A stretch of DNA of 64,000 bases from Hyaloscypha bicolor E (GCF_002865645.1 NW_020194667.1:248001-312000); one strand, 5' to 3'; positions 39,251 through 49,875 are shown, numbered from the stretch's first letter. Program-made: numbers and translations. The notes: generated by a model not told the origin, from the letters alone.

Positions 39251-40018
39251 AGCACCAGAGTATCCAACAGGAATTTGGCGGTAGCCTTTCGAATCCCGGT
39301 AACTTTTGAGATCGAGGGCAGCTGCCTTCACATACGGAGCGACATCCGAGACAGTCATATCATTGACAACTTCATTTCCAACAAAAAACCCGAGCGTGTT
39401 GTCGAAGCTGGCGAAGTTGTCCATGACTGCCGAAAAACTGCTGAGTTGGCTCGTAGTCCATGCTGGAGAAGTCTACGCCCCCAGTCAGAAAGTTCAAGAT
39501 GAAAGTTGTGCATTGTTTCTCACTCGGTTGATACCAGTCAAGGGCGAGGCAAGGCCAACCATAACATAAATTCCAGCATCTTCAAAGGCTGACATGCACC
39601 CGGTATGGTCGTCCCCCGATCCAGCATAGTAAACACTAATCGTGTTGACTCCGAGATCGCTCATGAGCGCCGCCTTTTGGCGTCAGCATCCGGAAGATCA
39701 AAGGACCATCGATCTTTAAATCTTTTACTCACATCGAGAGCGCATTGCGCAGTGTTGATCAAGGGATCGGTTAGACTTGCGCTACCTCCAGGCTGATATA
39801 TAACTCCTAGTTGCGAGTGTTAGGTGGCAAGAGAAAATTGTACTCAAAGATGTGACATTGGAGCGGTTGTTGTAATTTCACATACCTTTGATGAAGAATT
39901 GGTTCCCATTGCTATCAAAGAACTTCGAGTGGATTGCTGAGATGGTGGGAATAGCTGCAGTGACGGGGAAAAGACCCACGAGAAAGGGCGCTCCAGCGAA
40001 CACCAAAAAGACCCACAT
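39251..40018 (-). pseudogene. 5' fragment of a GH72 beta-1,3-glucanosyltransferase (GEL/GAS type)
   Basis: Four exons read cleanly: 40018-39886, 39806-39733, 39673-39524 and 39472 to about 39,251. The first encodes a hydrophobic secretion signal (MWVFLVFAGAPFLVGLF) and the mature start KFFDSNGNQFFIKG. Later exons give GVIYQPGGSASLTDP, LGVNTISVYY, AGIYVMVGLASP and NTLGFFVGNEVVND. The last contains the GH72 acid/base glutamate (GNE). Homology ends after IPVGYSGA. The second catalytic glutamate region (SEYG) and everything downstream are missing, replaced by helicase pseudogene sequence in the same frame. GH72 enzymes remodel cell-wall beta-glucan at the cell surface; this copy cannot do so. The composition boundary of the window falls at this breakpoint. 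Confidence 0.8.
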
Positions 40019-40551
40019 GATATGAGAACAATGATATGAAAAGGTTCTAAACTTTGAATTGCGATTTTCTCGAAGTGTTTGAAGCTTGCCAAGGCTGCAG
40101 CGGCGCAGTGCATCCTTTCGACAGGGGCGAGGAGGATCTGGCGATTGAAGGGAGCTGCCCCTTGAAATAGGGTTAAGGCTGTCCAGTCAACAGCGAGACA
40201 GCCAAGATTAAAGCTCGAAGGGGAATGGCTAAACGCCATCTGAAACTTCCGTGCAAGAGAACGTGCTCGTTACATCCTTGATGCGGGGAAGGACGGAAAG
40301 CTCCTATTACCCGCCTTCGCGTGACTACAGTCTTAAATGTTGATCTAAAAAAATATATAGTAATAAACTAGTTGAACAAATATTTCGATGAACTTTCGAG
40401 AACTCGCCTGCGTGGCATGAAATTCAAAAAATCCTAGAGATGAGCTTGGGGTATCAAGAAGGTACTCTACACATAAATTAAACCCCAAAATTCGCGACTC
40501 TACCGCCAGCAGCGCCCAACATAACTCAAAACAGAGAACCAGCTGTGGATC
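40019..40551. other. Intergenic, between GH72 fragment and F-box gene
   Basis: 533 bp of normal composition. It probably holds the GH72 promoter and the 3' UTR of the F-box gene. A 131-residue minus-strand frame ending at 40,239 is out of frame with the GH72 signal exon and resembles nothing known to me. Confidence 0.5.
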
Positions 40552-41493
40552 TCAGATTGGAACTGTCTTTCCATATGAAATGCTGACTTTTTCATAGGCT
40601 TCACTTTGAAACTCTAGCCCCAAGACCGGAGGCCCATTGAACTCGGGATCCTGATTATCAATGGAGTATGACAAGGTCAACTCCACGAATCGCTCATCAC
40701 TTCCATCCAAGCTTCCATTGTCAGAATACATCGATCGAGTCGAAGTGGAAGATGCAGATTTCAGAGACACCTCAGTGAATCCCTTCTTGGTTTCCTTGCC
40801 AGGAAAGATTTTCCGGAGTTTGGACTTCCAACGACCACTGTCCACCGGTTTTGGAATGGACTGAACCTTTCCCCTCCCATCACCCGAGAACAACTCTTCA
40901 TCCCAGTTCACCATGAAGGTTGCTTCTTCGTCAAACATGCACCAGTCTTTCGTAAGATCCCACAAAGCACCCATTCGCAACCCGTCTGGGCACAAGAAAA
41001 CACCCTGACTCTCTTGTGCCCCTAGCCAGCTCTGAGTGTGCAACGTGACTTTCAGAGCTGTAATTTGGGTTCCGCCGGAGATGGCTAGCATTTTCCTCCA
41101 AGAAGCATTAGGCCGTCGAAAAACCGACGGGCGTTGAGTCCATTTTAGAAAGCGAAAATCAGCGGCTTTTGGGCGAGGTCGTCTTTTGTTGAAAGAGGAC
41201 GGAGATTTGAACCAGAGCGGCCATACTTCTCTGAGAAGTGGATTTAGGATTCGTGGAGCGTTCGGTGACGGGAATTTGAAAAACAGGGCTTCTTGAAGAG
41301 ACGGTGTTGTAGCGATAATTTCATGCCAAGATCTAGTCATCCGCTGGACCGATAGGAGACTTCGGATATCCAGGAACGACAGAATGCGAGAGAGGAGTTT
41401 GGGGTCGTTCAGGACAAGTTGTGAGGCATTCTGCCTGTCACCACCTCGTCTGGCACGTGGATTTGAGAACGATTGGTACAAAAATTCGGACAT
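40552..41493 (-). CDS. F-box domain protein
   Basis: A single uninterrupted exon of 313 codons. Residues about 27-72 form an F-box: LNDPKLLSRILSFLDIRSLL followed by QRMTRSWHEIIATTPSLQEALFF. F-box proteins link substrates to SKP1-CUL1 ubiquitin ligases. The remainder (RPNASWRKMLAISGG, LREVWPLWF) follows a layout I associate with fungus-specific F-box proteins of unknown substrate. A serine-rich stretch (about 246-262) precedes the C-terminal beta-rich part. The start at 41493 is the only convenient Met before the F-box. It is divergent from the 2EXR gene at 42093. No RIP damage is seen. Confidence 0.8.
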   Translation of the reverse strand: MSEFLYQSFSNPRARRGGDRQNASQLVLNDPKLLSRILSFLDIRSLLSVQRMTRSWHEIIATTPSLQEALFFKFPSPNAPRILNPLLREVWPLWFKSPSSFNKRRPRPKAADFRFLKWTQRPSVFRRPNASWRKMLAISGGTQITALKVTLHTQSWLGAQESQGVFLCPDGLRMGALWDLTKDWCMFDEEATFMVNWDEELFSGDGRGKVQSIPKPVDSGRWKSKLRKIFPGKETKKGFTEVSLKSASSTSTRSMYSDNGSLDGSDERFVELTLSYSIDNQDPEFNGPPVLGLEFQSEAYEKVSISYGKTVPI

Positions 41494-42092
41494 GGCAATC
41501 TTGATGACAGGAGAAAGGAAGAGGAGAGTAGGCGCAAGGCATTTTTAGATGTTTGGAGGTTTAGGCTGAATGGAAGAAAAGTGGAGAGAACTAGTAGAAA
41601 GGAGAAGGATTGGCATAATCTGATAAAACGTCCAAAGATCGATGTTTGAACCCTGCTATCTGAGCGCTGACATCGTATGTCCCGTTTGGGACACGCCCCT
41701 GATTACGATATGCATGAGGATAAGCATTGCCAATCGGCCCTTCTGCCGAGGGATTGTCTTTGACGAAAACAGGGATAAATATTGATGTGACCTTGGGATA
41801 CTTAGTTCAAGGTGCAATAGCTGTGAGGCGAGATTTCAAACCTTCAGACGATGGTTTGAAAAATTGGAGCTGGTACGGAGGAGGGAAACAGGAGAAGAAC
41901 CAAGAGGTCCCGTCGAAATAAAATTTGGTGCGGTGCGGGTGCGGGTGTGAGGCAGGAAAAGGGGGGTCACGTGTTCAGACGCGAATCCACGCCTCACCTC
42001 ATTTCGAACACGTCTTCCGGCTTAAGTTGCACATCATCCTGCCAACATTTCAGCAAAACTGCCATAACGCCCCGGAGACACATGAACCACAA
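41494..42092. promoter_or_regulatory. Divergent intergenic region between F-box and 2EXR genes
   Basis: 599 bp separating two divergent starts, so it should contain both promoters. A GGTCACGTG box lies at about 41,967. A plus-strand open stretch at 41,727-41,921 matches nothing I recognise. Confidence 0.45.
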
Positions 42093-43386
42093 ATGGCGGC
42101 CAATTCAACGAGTGATTGGAGCAATTGGAGAGAACAGGAGTTCCCGTGGGATACACTTTATGCGAATCTGTCCAAAGAACAAACTGAAGAGTTTCGCCGC
42201 TTTGTAAAGCAAAACCGACTCGAACTCGAACTCGAAAAACGCAAAGATGATTTTCATGGAAGGATGAGATTGCAGATAGAGGCGTTCGAGGAGGCAGAGC
42301 GTCATCAGTGGCTAGATACTGTATATTCTTTTGGTTATGCACTTTGGGTTGGTGGAGTCCAAGTATCCACGGGAATGGCAAGGGAAAAAGCTGATATCTC
42401 TGGCACAGTCTAAGGGCATCGACGAAATTCGAAGAACAACTGTCCCGGCTTACACTTTTCTCAAGTTCCGCAAGCTCCCCGTCGAGATTCAACTGCGAAT
42501 ATGGTCCTTGGCAGCAAGTGTGCACGAACCTCAGTTTCATACGATCGGCAGCATATCGAATGACGAAACCCAAGGCTTCCTTCCTGATTCATATCCTTAT
42601 TGTATAAAGAGCTCCAGCGGGATAGATTGCAGGGAAATTACGTGGCCCGTGCAACGACCTCCTGTTCCATCGATCCTTCATGTCTGCCAACAGTCTCGAG
42701 GTGAAGGCTTGAAGACATATACCCGCTTAGCTGTCAAATATCATTCCTGTAGTCAGCCAGGATGCGAACTATATTTCAATGTTCTCTATGATATTTTCTA
42801 CATCGGCAATGAACCATGGGAAGGCTTCAAAATTCTAGTCGACATTCTCATAAAATTCAACACCACGAGACCGCTGCAAACGAAACTTCGTACGGGCATG
42901 GACCAACTTCGAAATCTGCGGAATATTCTTGTGGATTTAAACATCTTTGGGGCAGTTCCGGTAGCGACATGGTCCAAGTTTCCAAAACTCGAGACACTCT
43001 CCATTGTATTCTACCCCCACAAGGAGATCCAGGATGCTGAGCCCAATGGCTATTTCAACCGCAGATTGGCTTTCACAAGACCACAAAATGGCAGACATGA
43101 GAAGCGTGCTAGCTGGGTAGTGAGAATGGCAAAATCAGCCTTGGAAGCAGTTAAGAAGAACACCACTCCTGATTGGAAACTTCCGACTATTGAAGCGGTT
43201 CTGAGAAGTGATGTCATAAGGTATGGCGACCATTATGGCAGTGATTCGGAAGAAGATGATGAGCTATCCGAGGACGGTTCAACGGGAGATGACGATGAGA
43301 TCGTCGAAGTGGATGATTCGACTTGGTACCAGCAAGCCGCCGCGAGGATGACCCATGAGGTCCCCAAGGAGGAATTAAGTACTTGA
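42093..43386 (+). CDS. 2EXR domain protein, two exons
   Basis: Exon 1 is 42093-42320 (MAANSTSDWSNW...). An 88-bp intron starts GTATAT and ends GGCACAG. Exon 2 is 42409-43386. The joined frame encodes 401 residues across HQWLDT/SKGIDEIRR. Residues about 93-200 carry the 2EXR motif FRKLPVEIQLRIWSLA, a domain common in fungal proteins of unknown role. The middle has LRNLRNILVDLNIFGAVP, and the tail is very acidic (SEEDDELSED, TGDDDEIVEVDD). A broken paralogue lies at 50156-50815. After the stop, the +1 frame stays open to a TGA at 43529 (YLKRRHHPSRK, KYDYDRKYIYTDDEW), so the natural C-terminus may be longer and this copy may carry a frameshift. Confidence 0.78.
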
Positions 43387-44459
43387 AGCGGAGACACCAT
43401 CCGAGTCGGAAGGTGAGCTACGGTGGTTCCAGGCAAAAACTGGGGAGAGTGGTTGACAGACAGCGAAACAGAAGGTGGTGGAAGTATGATTATGACCGAA
43501 AGTACATATATACAGATGACGAGTGGTGAAGGGCGAGCCCCTCATTGCTCACTGTCGAGCTATTCGGGGAGACTCTGATAATCAATACTCACCGCGTACC
43601 GTTTTGGTATGTTTCTCTTTACGGAGTCTCGAAGTGTATCGCCTCAGTAGGGCGAAGTATCCCACCGCGCTGCCTGCATGTGGCAGTCCGCAAATCTTTC
43701 TAAGCCCTAATCAACTTTCTTTTGCGCTGCTGACGAGGCTTGTTGAGAGGAGACGAGCGGTTCAGGTCTCGCGGCGGACGAAAAACCAGCACCGAAGTTT
43801 CAATTTCAGGACATTTCGAATAGTTCCACTCCGAATGTTTCCTTGAGTTGTGGAACACTCAGCGTTTACAACCTTCAAACATCTCAAATGTCCCCGAATC
43901 TTGAAGTCAGACTCTCACAGAGTCCAGGCAAATGTCCAACATGGAAGGGCATTGTGACATTGAGAATTAGTGCGAGTTCTTTGTCCATCCGAGCCAACGA
44001 CCTACATCCGGTAGACGGCGAATTTGTATATCCACTCCTCTCATGTCTGACTTGCATGATATTTGCTGCCATTGCTGCCCATGAACTCCTTGCTGTAACC
44101 ACCCCCCCACTCTTGACCGATTCCAATGCCTGGATCCAGCCGCATCCCAACGAGTAAGGAACTAGCTGCTTGAAGCCTGCAACCCCCCGAACCCCCCACC
44201 ATATCTGACTCACAGCCCCACTCTCCGAGTTCTTTTTCATGCTATCAGGCAACAGGATATCCCCACAACTCAATCTTATCAGATCTATATAATCTAATCT
44301 GATCCGCCGTTTGGGCTCAACATCTGAGCAATTATTCAACTTGGCAATGTATGCCCTCTCAGTACGAACGTTCAAGTCATATTCGCTATTACTGACACCT
44401 TTACGCAGACAACTACTTCGTAATTAAGCTCGAGGCTTTAACACAGTCGTTCGGCTACA
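43387..44459. other. Intergenic, 2EXR 3' region and MFS promoter
   Basis: About 1.07 kb. Apart from the possible 2EXR tail to 43,529, no protein domain is recognised. Overlapping open frames on both strands (43,523-44,375) look like chance. Confidence 0.5.
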
Positions 44460-45929
44460 ATGGCTGAGGACAACAACAGGGAAATGGCCATGGGTGCAGT
44501 CGCTCCATCAGCTTCTACCCCAGACGATCCATTTCTAGTCAATTTCTCTACTGGGTTTGAATATGTGAACCCAAAAGACTGGCCTTCACGCAAAAAGTGG
44601 ATCATGACCAGCGTTCTGTCCGTGACAGGCTTCAACCGGATCATGGTCTCAACCATCATGGCTCCGGCCCTTTCCACCATCGCTCAGGAGCTACATATGA
44701 GCGGCACCGAAGCCATAATGGCAATGTCGGTCTACCTGCTCGCCACAGCCTTCGGCCCATTAGTGATTGGTCCACTCTCAGAAGTCTACGGCCGAAAACC
44801 AGTACTGCACGCCACAAATATCTGGTTCCTCGTGTGGAATATTGTCTGCGGGTTCTCCCGCAACAGAGCGGAGCTTTTGGCAGCTCGATTACTGGCTGGC
44901 TTTGGTGCAAGCGCAATCTACGCTCTCGGCGGAGGTGTCCTGGGTGATGTGTGGCGTCCTGAGCAGCGTGGCAGATCTCTTGGACTCTACTTGCTCATCC
45001 CGTTGCTCGGTGCTACCGTAGGGCCTATCCTGGGCGGCTTCATCGTCGAGGGGACGACGTGGCGCTGGATCTTCTGGTCAACTTCGATCTTGCAAGGCGT
45101 CATGATCGTTGGCTCCATTCCATTGTTTTCCGAGACACACGCCCCTACCATTCTTCGGAAGAAAGCAGAGCATTTGAGAAAGATCACTGGGGATCCAAGA
45201 TACTTCACCGAAGAGGATGTACTCGCCCTGGGTAGGTCAATATCTTGGGTTTTGATGCGAAGTCTGTCCCGACCCATGCGTCTTCTTTTATTCCATCCTA
45301 TCGTCCAAGTTCAGGCCTGCTTGTCTGCTTTCAGCTACGGCATCTTATATCTTGTTCTCTCGACATTTTCAGACCTCTATGTCAAGCAATACCAGGAGTC
45401 GACATCCATCAGTGGCCTCCACTATATCGCCATCTGTCTCGGCGAGGTAGCAGGTGGTCAAATCGCTAGGCCGTTAATGGATTTTGTCTTCAATAAAATG
45501 ACACGCCGGGCTGATGGTGTTTCCAAACCGGAGTTCCACGTCCCCCTCATGCTCCCAGGAGCCATCCTCACACCGATCGGTCTCTTTATTTACGGCTGGG
45601 CGGCTCAACGGCACCTGCAGTGGGTCATTGTCGACATTGGTGCAGCGCTGCTTTGCTTCGGGATGCAAATGGGTGGTCAAGCAATGCAGGCCTATGTCAT
45701 TGACACTTATCCCAATCACACCAGTTCCGCGTCAGCGGCTTCTCAATTCCTGCGCAGCATGACGGCTTTTGGTTTCCCATTGTTTGCACCGACTATGTAT
45801 GCGGCTCTGGGATATGGATGGGGAAATAGCTTGTTGGCTTTCTGCGCGATTGGCATTGGGATTCCGGCGCCGTTGTTTATTTGGCTATATGGCCCAAAGT
45901 TGCGAGCGAGAGCGCCGTCCAGCTACTGA
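44460..45929 (+). CDS. MFS transporter, DHA1 drug/polyamine antiporter type
   Basis: A single exon of 489 codons, the usual length for this family. The N-terminus is hydrophilic (FEYVNPKDWPSRKKW precedes membrane segment 1). About twelve hydrophobic segments follow. The MFS signature GPLSEVYGRK lies at residues 104-113, after segment 2, with GDVWRPEQRG between segments 4 and 5. A cytoplasmic loop follows segment 6 (ETHAPTILRKKAEHL), as expected for DHA1 exporters. Such proteins exchange small molecules for protons at the plasma membrane; the substrate cannot be told. The absence of introns is compatible with the family. A GGTAGG at residues 258-260 could be a cryptic donor, but no matching acceptor is needed. 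Confidence 0.88.
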   Translation: MAEDNNREMAMGAVAPSASTPDDPFLVNFSTGFEYVNPKDWPSRKKWIMTSVLSVTGFNRIMVSTIMAPALSTIAQELHMSGTEAIMAMSVYLLATAFGPLVIGPLSEVYGRKPVLHATNIWFLVWNIVCGFSRNRAELLAARLLAGFGASAIYALGGGVLGDVWRPEQRGRSLGLYLLIPLLGATVGPILGGFIVEGTTWRWIFWSTSILQGVMIVGSIPLFSETHAPTILRKKAEHLRKITGDPRYFTEEDVLALGRSISWVLMRSLSRPMRLLLFHPIVQVQACLSAFSYGILYLVLSTFSDLYVKQYQESTSISGLHYIAICLGEVAGGQIARPLMDFVFNKMTRRADGVSKPEFHVPLMLPGAILTPIGLFIYGWAAQRHLQWVIVDIGAALLCFGMQMGGQAMQAYVIDTYPNHTSSASAASQFLRSMTAFGFPLFAPTMYAALGYGWGNSLLAFCAIGIGIPAPLFIWLYGPKLRARAPSSY

Positions 45930-46518
45930 TGGCTCGGGCTGACGATTAGGTTTCGATACACGGATTCGGAGACTCGCTGCTCTAGCAAGGTTTTGGCTTT
46001 CATATTCGGGGATTGCTTTTCTTATATTCGAGGACGAACGTTCATGCTCTGTCATGGACCAGGACATGTTCAATTAATTAGAGCCTGTAGCCGCAACCGC
46101 AGTTAGGGCTAACAATTCCTGGGACTTTCCTGCTATGGAGATAAGCATTCAGGCCTATCTTTCCTGTTCGACGTTGCGTAATAACGGAGCTAAGGCTCTT
46201 CGAGGCTTCTTGGTGTGGTTTCAGGCTCGGCAACGATACCTGAGGAATCGATACTGGTATTGATACCTGGTGATATTACTTAGGTATTACTAATATTAGC
46301 AGGTATTGTAACGGCAGGAACAAAGCAATGGAACGAGGCTCAAAGATCTATGATTCCAATGTCTTAAGGATCTAAAGCTACGGAGAAAAGGTGTGAGGTG
46401 TAGCAGTGGATAAGTAGGTACGACCAAGACCACTGAAACGCAGAGCTTGGTTTGAACCTTAACTTGATACCGTAGCTGAAACCAACCCGTAGCACTCATC
46501 TGGCACTAGCCGTCACAG
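45930..46518. other. Intergenic between MFS gene and BTB fragment
   Basis: 589 bp. Around 46,225-46,310 there are several copies of GATACTGG/GATACCTG/GGTATT-like short repeats; otherwise nothing is recognised. Confidence 0.45.
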
Positions 46519-46971
46519 CTACCGTATTTGTAGCCATATACTGACACACCAAACTCCACAGACCCCCAAATTCCCAATCCCTTCATCCAGCCCTCCGCCC
46601 CCGCCTCCTTCAGAATATGCATACCTCGCAAGAGCGATAATATCTTCAATATTCCCATCGTCAACCTGAAATACGCACAATGTTTTGTGGAGCTTGAACA
46701 ACGCCAGAGCTTTTAGCGAGTCGATGAGTTTGAAATCCCCTAGGACATAGAGTGAGGCGTGACTGAGAAAGACTTCGGTATAGCTTTGGTCTGGATCAAA
46801 ATGCTCCGTATACATCGAACTTGGAGATCCGGGACTTCTCGTAGTATGCCAACTGCTCATCTCCTTACTCGGCTTCCCGTTCCGTAGATCCCACAAGTTC
46901 CCTATCGGCCGTATTATCGTCCTCTCATCAATTGGTGGACTCATGCTACTATAACTCGGATTCCTCTTCAT
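46519..46971 (-). pseudogene. C-terminal half of a broken BTB-domain protein
   Basis: The reading frame HASLYVLGDFKLIDSLKALA, then LFKLHKTLC and LARYAYSE, is the stretch that follows the BTB domain in a common fungal BTB/POZ family. It has no BTB domain of its own. The matching N-terminal half is on the same strand at 49228-49875, with a complete HET gene between. The first 50 or so residues (KRNPSYSSMSPPIDERTII...) are not recognised and may not belong to it. It ends with VSIWLQIR and a stop, shorter than relatives. Confidence 0.65.
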
Positions 46972-46978
46972 ACTTCCT

Positions 46979-48853
46979 TTAGACTATTACAAATTGCTTC
47001 AGAACTTGAGTTGAGGATAACGCATCGTCGTATTCAAAACCCCGATAGTGGCAATATCCAAGATATTCATATTCGCCGTTCTCAGTCTTTGGTCGAAGCA
47101 AAAGAGGTGCCAATGCTCCTTTCGCCGCAACCATCACATCTCCAGGCTGCGCGTTTCCATCAAACCGACATAAGCTTGCCAGAATCCCATCTTCGGTCAC
47201 AAATGTCGAGAACATCCCGACTGACCTCGCAATAGACGTCCAGGCATGAATTGTTTGTTGGTTCTGGCCTTGGATTTTTATCTCGTTGAGAATCGAATGA
47301 TAGACCTCCTTTAAACCTCTAATAGAAAGGTCATGCTCTTGACGTGTTCTTTCTGACTCTAACCAGTCTTTAAGGGCAGTGTCCCTTGAAATGTTCCTGA
47401 GTTCAGATGATTTGAATATGAGGTCATCTAGTTGCTGGATTCCGGCTAAAATAACAGGATCTGTGTGGAAAGCCTCTCGGGAAGAAGGGTTAAAGATATG
47501 GGCGCAGATCCCAAGTTCTACGCCTAAAACAGTCATCCGGTTCCCATTTCCAGAGAAAGAAATAGAATGTGATAGCGGTCTAGACTCTCTCCAAATTGCA
47601 CCTGGCGATCGAAAATCTGGTACCCAGCTTGGCACCTCGTGCATCCCATTTTCTTCGCGAAGAATTATGGACAAACTGCCTGTATTCTCGATGATGAACC
47701 TGGCATATTCTTGATAGACCTGGGGAAAGGGTCTGCCGTAGTCCGGTGTTAAGGGATATGGTAAGGTTTCTAAGCCAACCAGACCCAGAAGTCCATAGAT
47801 ACGATCGTGTGGAAGCGTCGCCTTGAAAAATCCACCTGATAATCCAATTGTCTTCTCCAAACGAGCACCAAGACTGGGCAACTCAACATCGGAAGCCTCT
47901 TGATTGGTGTTGTCTTTTTCACAATCCTCTTTGATCCGTTGCAACCAATTCGGATTCGCTAAAAAGTCCCAACTGTGAGTGGCAAATATCCTTCTCTCAG
48001 GGCGAGTTCTTATGATATCGACGAGTTTGAGTAGAGATTTCATGTATGACCACGCCCCTCCAGCCAAGATGATAGGTGTTTTTGAAGCAAGACAAACCTC
48101 TTGGATCACCCAAACTCTCGACCACCATTTCCTCGATGTCAACTGAATAATTCCTTGGGCAAAGCGGTCAATGTCGCTGCTTACACCGTCAAAGAACTCG
48201 GTGAGATAAGGTTTCCAGAACCTAGGAGCGAGGCTGACACAGTGCGCCATGCCCATAATCCTATAGATGATAAGATGATCCTCCTGCTCGTTCTCCCCAA
48301 GCCAGACACAGACTCTATCCGCATAGGTATAAATGTCCGTCATTCGAGAAATCTGGTGTCCTTTCTCATTCTCATCGTTTTGGTTGATGCAAATGGCATC
48401 GACCCAGAGGTGGAAGTTTTCCGAAGTCTGAGTAATGAATGTTTCCGGGTTCTCATCGACCGTGGATGCCATCCTTCGGAGACGTCTCAAGCCTTGAAAG
48501 AGACTGGTAGTGATGTTCTGGGCTTGGCCATTCAACGTAATCGGGCGAGTTTTCTTCGGGTCACCCCAAGCATATGACAAGGCCATAAACTTCGGTCTGT
48601 CGTCAAGCCGAACATAGACAAGCTCGCAGATAATAGGGTCATCCCAGTCGCCGGGTAGAAGTTTAATGAGTCGGATTTCAGAGCCCGAAAGCCGCCTGTA
48701 AAGGGGCCCCGCTGTTAACAGCAAAGATAATTCCTGCTCTGAGACGTGGTTTTCGACTCGATGTTCAATATTGGAGCCTTGAGTATCTTGCTCTTGTGAC
48801 ATCTCGGTGTTGCCGCGGGGCATCGATATGAGGAAGAAAATGTACGGGGGCAC
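46979..48853 (-). CDS. HET-domain (heterokaryon incompatibility) protein
   Basis: A single exon of 624 codons. The HET domain occupies about residues 90-260: the lead-in is RLIKLLPG (61-68), then ALSYAWGD (91-98), LWVDAICINQND (149-160), E..GHQISRM, VCVWLGE (181-187) and WWSRVWVIQEV. The C-terminal region includes HDRIYGLLGL and PSWVPDF, both typical of the family. HET proteins can trigger cell death on encounter with incompatible partners and act in allorecognition. Starts at 48823 (MPRGNTEM) or 48802 (MSQEQDTQG) are alternatives; the first ten residues are hydrophobic and may not be translated. The reading frame is intact, whereas the BTB gene around it is broken. Confidence 0.85.
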   Translation of the reverse strand: MPPYIFFLISMPRGNTEMSQEQDTQGSNIEHRVENHVSEQELSLLLTAGPLYRRLSGSEIRLIKLLPGDWDDPIICELVYVRLDDRPKFMALSYAWGDPKKTRPITLNGQAQNITTSLFQGLRRLRRMASTVDENPETFITQTSENFHLWVDAICINQNDENEKGHQISRMTDIYTYADRVCVWLGENEQEDHLIIYRIMGMAHCVSLAPRFWKPYLTEFFDGVSSDIDRFAQGIIQLTSRKWWSRVWVIQEVCLASKTPIILAGGAWSYMKSLLKLVDIIRTRPERRIFATHSWDFLANPNWLQRIKEDCEKDNTNQEASDVELPSLGARLEKTIGLSGGFFKATLPHDRIYGLLGLVGLETLPYPLTPDYGRPFPQVYQEYARFIIENTGSLSIILREENGMHEVPSWVPDFRSPGAIWRESRPLSHSISFSGNGNRMTVLGVELGICAHIFNPSSREAFHTDPVILAGIQQLDDLIFKSSELRNISRDTALKDWLESERTRQEHDLSIRGLKEVYHSILNEIKIQGQNQQTIHAWTSIARSVGMFSTFVTEDGILASLCRFDGNAQPGDVMVAAKGALAPLLLRPKTENGEYEYLGYCHYRGFEYDDALSSTQVLKQFVIV

Positions 48854-49227
48854 GGTTGTCCAGTGAGTTGGGTGTGACTAAATCACTAAAATAGTGGACT
48901 TGGATAGACTTGCAAAAAATGAGTACTCTAGAAGACGTGGTTTGATTCTTTTGAGGAAAGGCTGAGCTTTTGTTAAAGTTGTGGTGGCTGTGTTCAATTG
49001 TCACGACACCTCTTCTGCATAGCCCCAACAAAAGAAATAACTCCTATCACATTCCAAGTTTCGACGACGTCAAATTCTCAAGGCACCTGTAATAGAATAA
49101 AACTAATCACCAACAGTGTCAAGTACCTATTCGTTCAGACGAACTCAGGTTCTGCCTGTCAATTCTATGCCCTTTTATCAAGCGATATCTCTGTTGTGAT
49201 TTAGGCTATAGGGATCACGTGCAACAT
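48854..49227. promoter_or_regulatory. Upstream region of the HET gene
   Basis: 374 bp between the HET start and the stop of the BTB N-terminal fragment. Presumed HET promoter; no clear box is seen. Confidence 0.4.
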
Positions 49228-49875
49228 CTAACTGGGGTGATAATAACTGAATTGACTGCTGTTCTTCAGTGGTAAGTAGCCTACATTTATAGCAGCTGGC
49301 TCGCAGGTTTTATCGTGGCTATTGCATGGGGCGAGCAATGGGAAGCTGAGGGATTGGAAATCGTCTGAGTGTACGCGCGAGTGACGTTCTGGGTATTTGT
49401 CTCGTTTTGTGATCGGAACAGTTCCCTGCTCAAGATCCGCATCAGTCGTTGGTGCCGGTGATTCGACCATCCAGGAAGGGATGAGTTTTACTGACTTCGT
49501 CTTTTTCTTTTTGTCCTTTTTGCTGGTTAAAATATCATGGACCGCCTCACCGGATCCCTTCAGATCAATGTCCCAATCGTCAGCAGGCTCCGCATCGTCG
49601 ACTTTGTCCGCCTCAGCCTCGTCCCATCTTTTGCGCAATCTAGGCAAACTGCTCGATGAGGAGTCATCCATCACGGCCTCTTTCTGCACTGCAATCCTAT
49701 TCCGTTTTTCCATCTTCAGTATCGAGTAATCGCCAGTATACGCGAATTGGGTAAACCCCTCGAACGTCTCCTTACTCACGTCGCCCCATATTGTACATCC
49801 GACTTGGGATTCTGCCATCCCCCCTTTCATCAAGGTACAGAGCGGTTTAGAATTATAGAACAATCTAGATGCTGT
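49228..49875 (-). pseudogene. N-terminal half of a broken BTB-domain protein
   Basis: The frame reads SKPLCTLMKGGMAESQ, then TFEGFTQFAYTGDYSI, the central BTB/POZ signature, followed by the acidic/basic linker KKDKKKKTKSVKLIPSWMVE. No Met start lies ahead: the frame goes back to an acceptor-like TTACAG at about 49,876 with no identifiable preceding exon, so the first part of the BTB fold is missing. At the 3' end homology stops near HDKTCEPA and unrelated codons lead to a stop. The continuation of the family is found at 46519-46971. BTB domains dimerise and often recruit CUL3 ligases. Confidence 0.65.

Noticed and set aside
39844..40239. 131-residue minus-strand open frame as a gene
   Set aside because: It overlaps the GH72 signal exon in a different frame and has no recognisable features; the GH72 frame explains the region.
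44597..45762. Overlapping open frames on both strands within the MFS gene
   Set aside because: They are shadows of a well-supported membrane protein frame.
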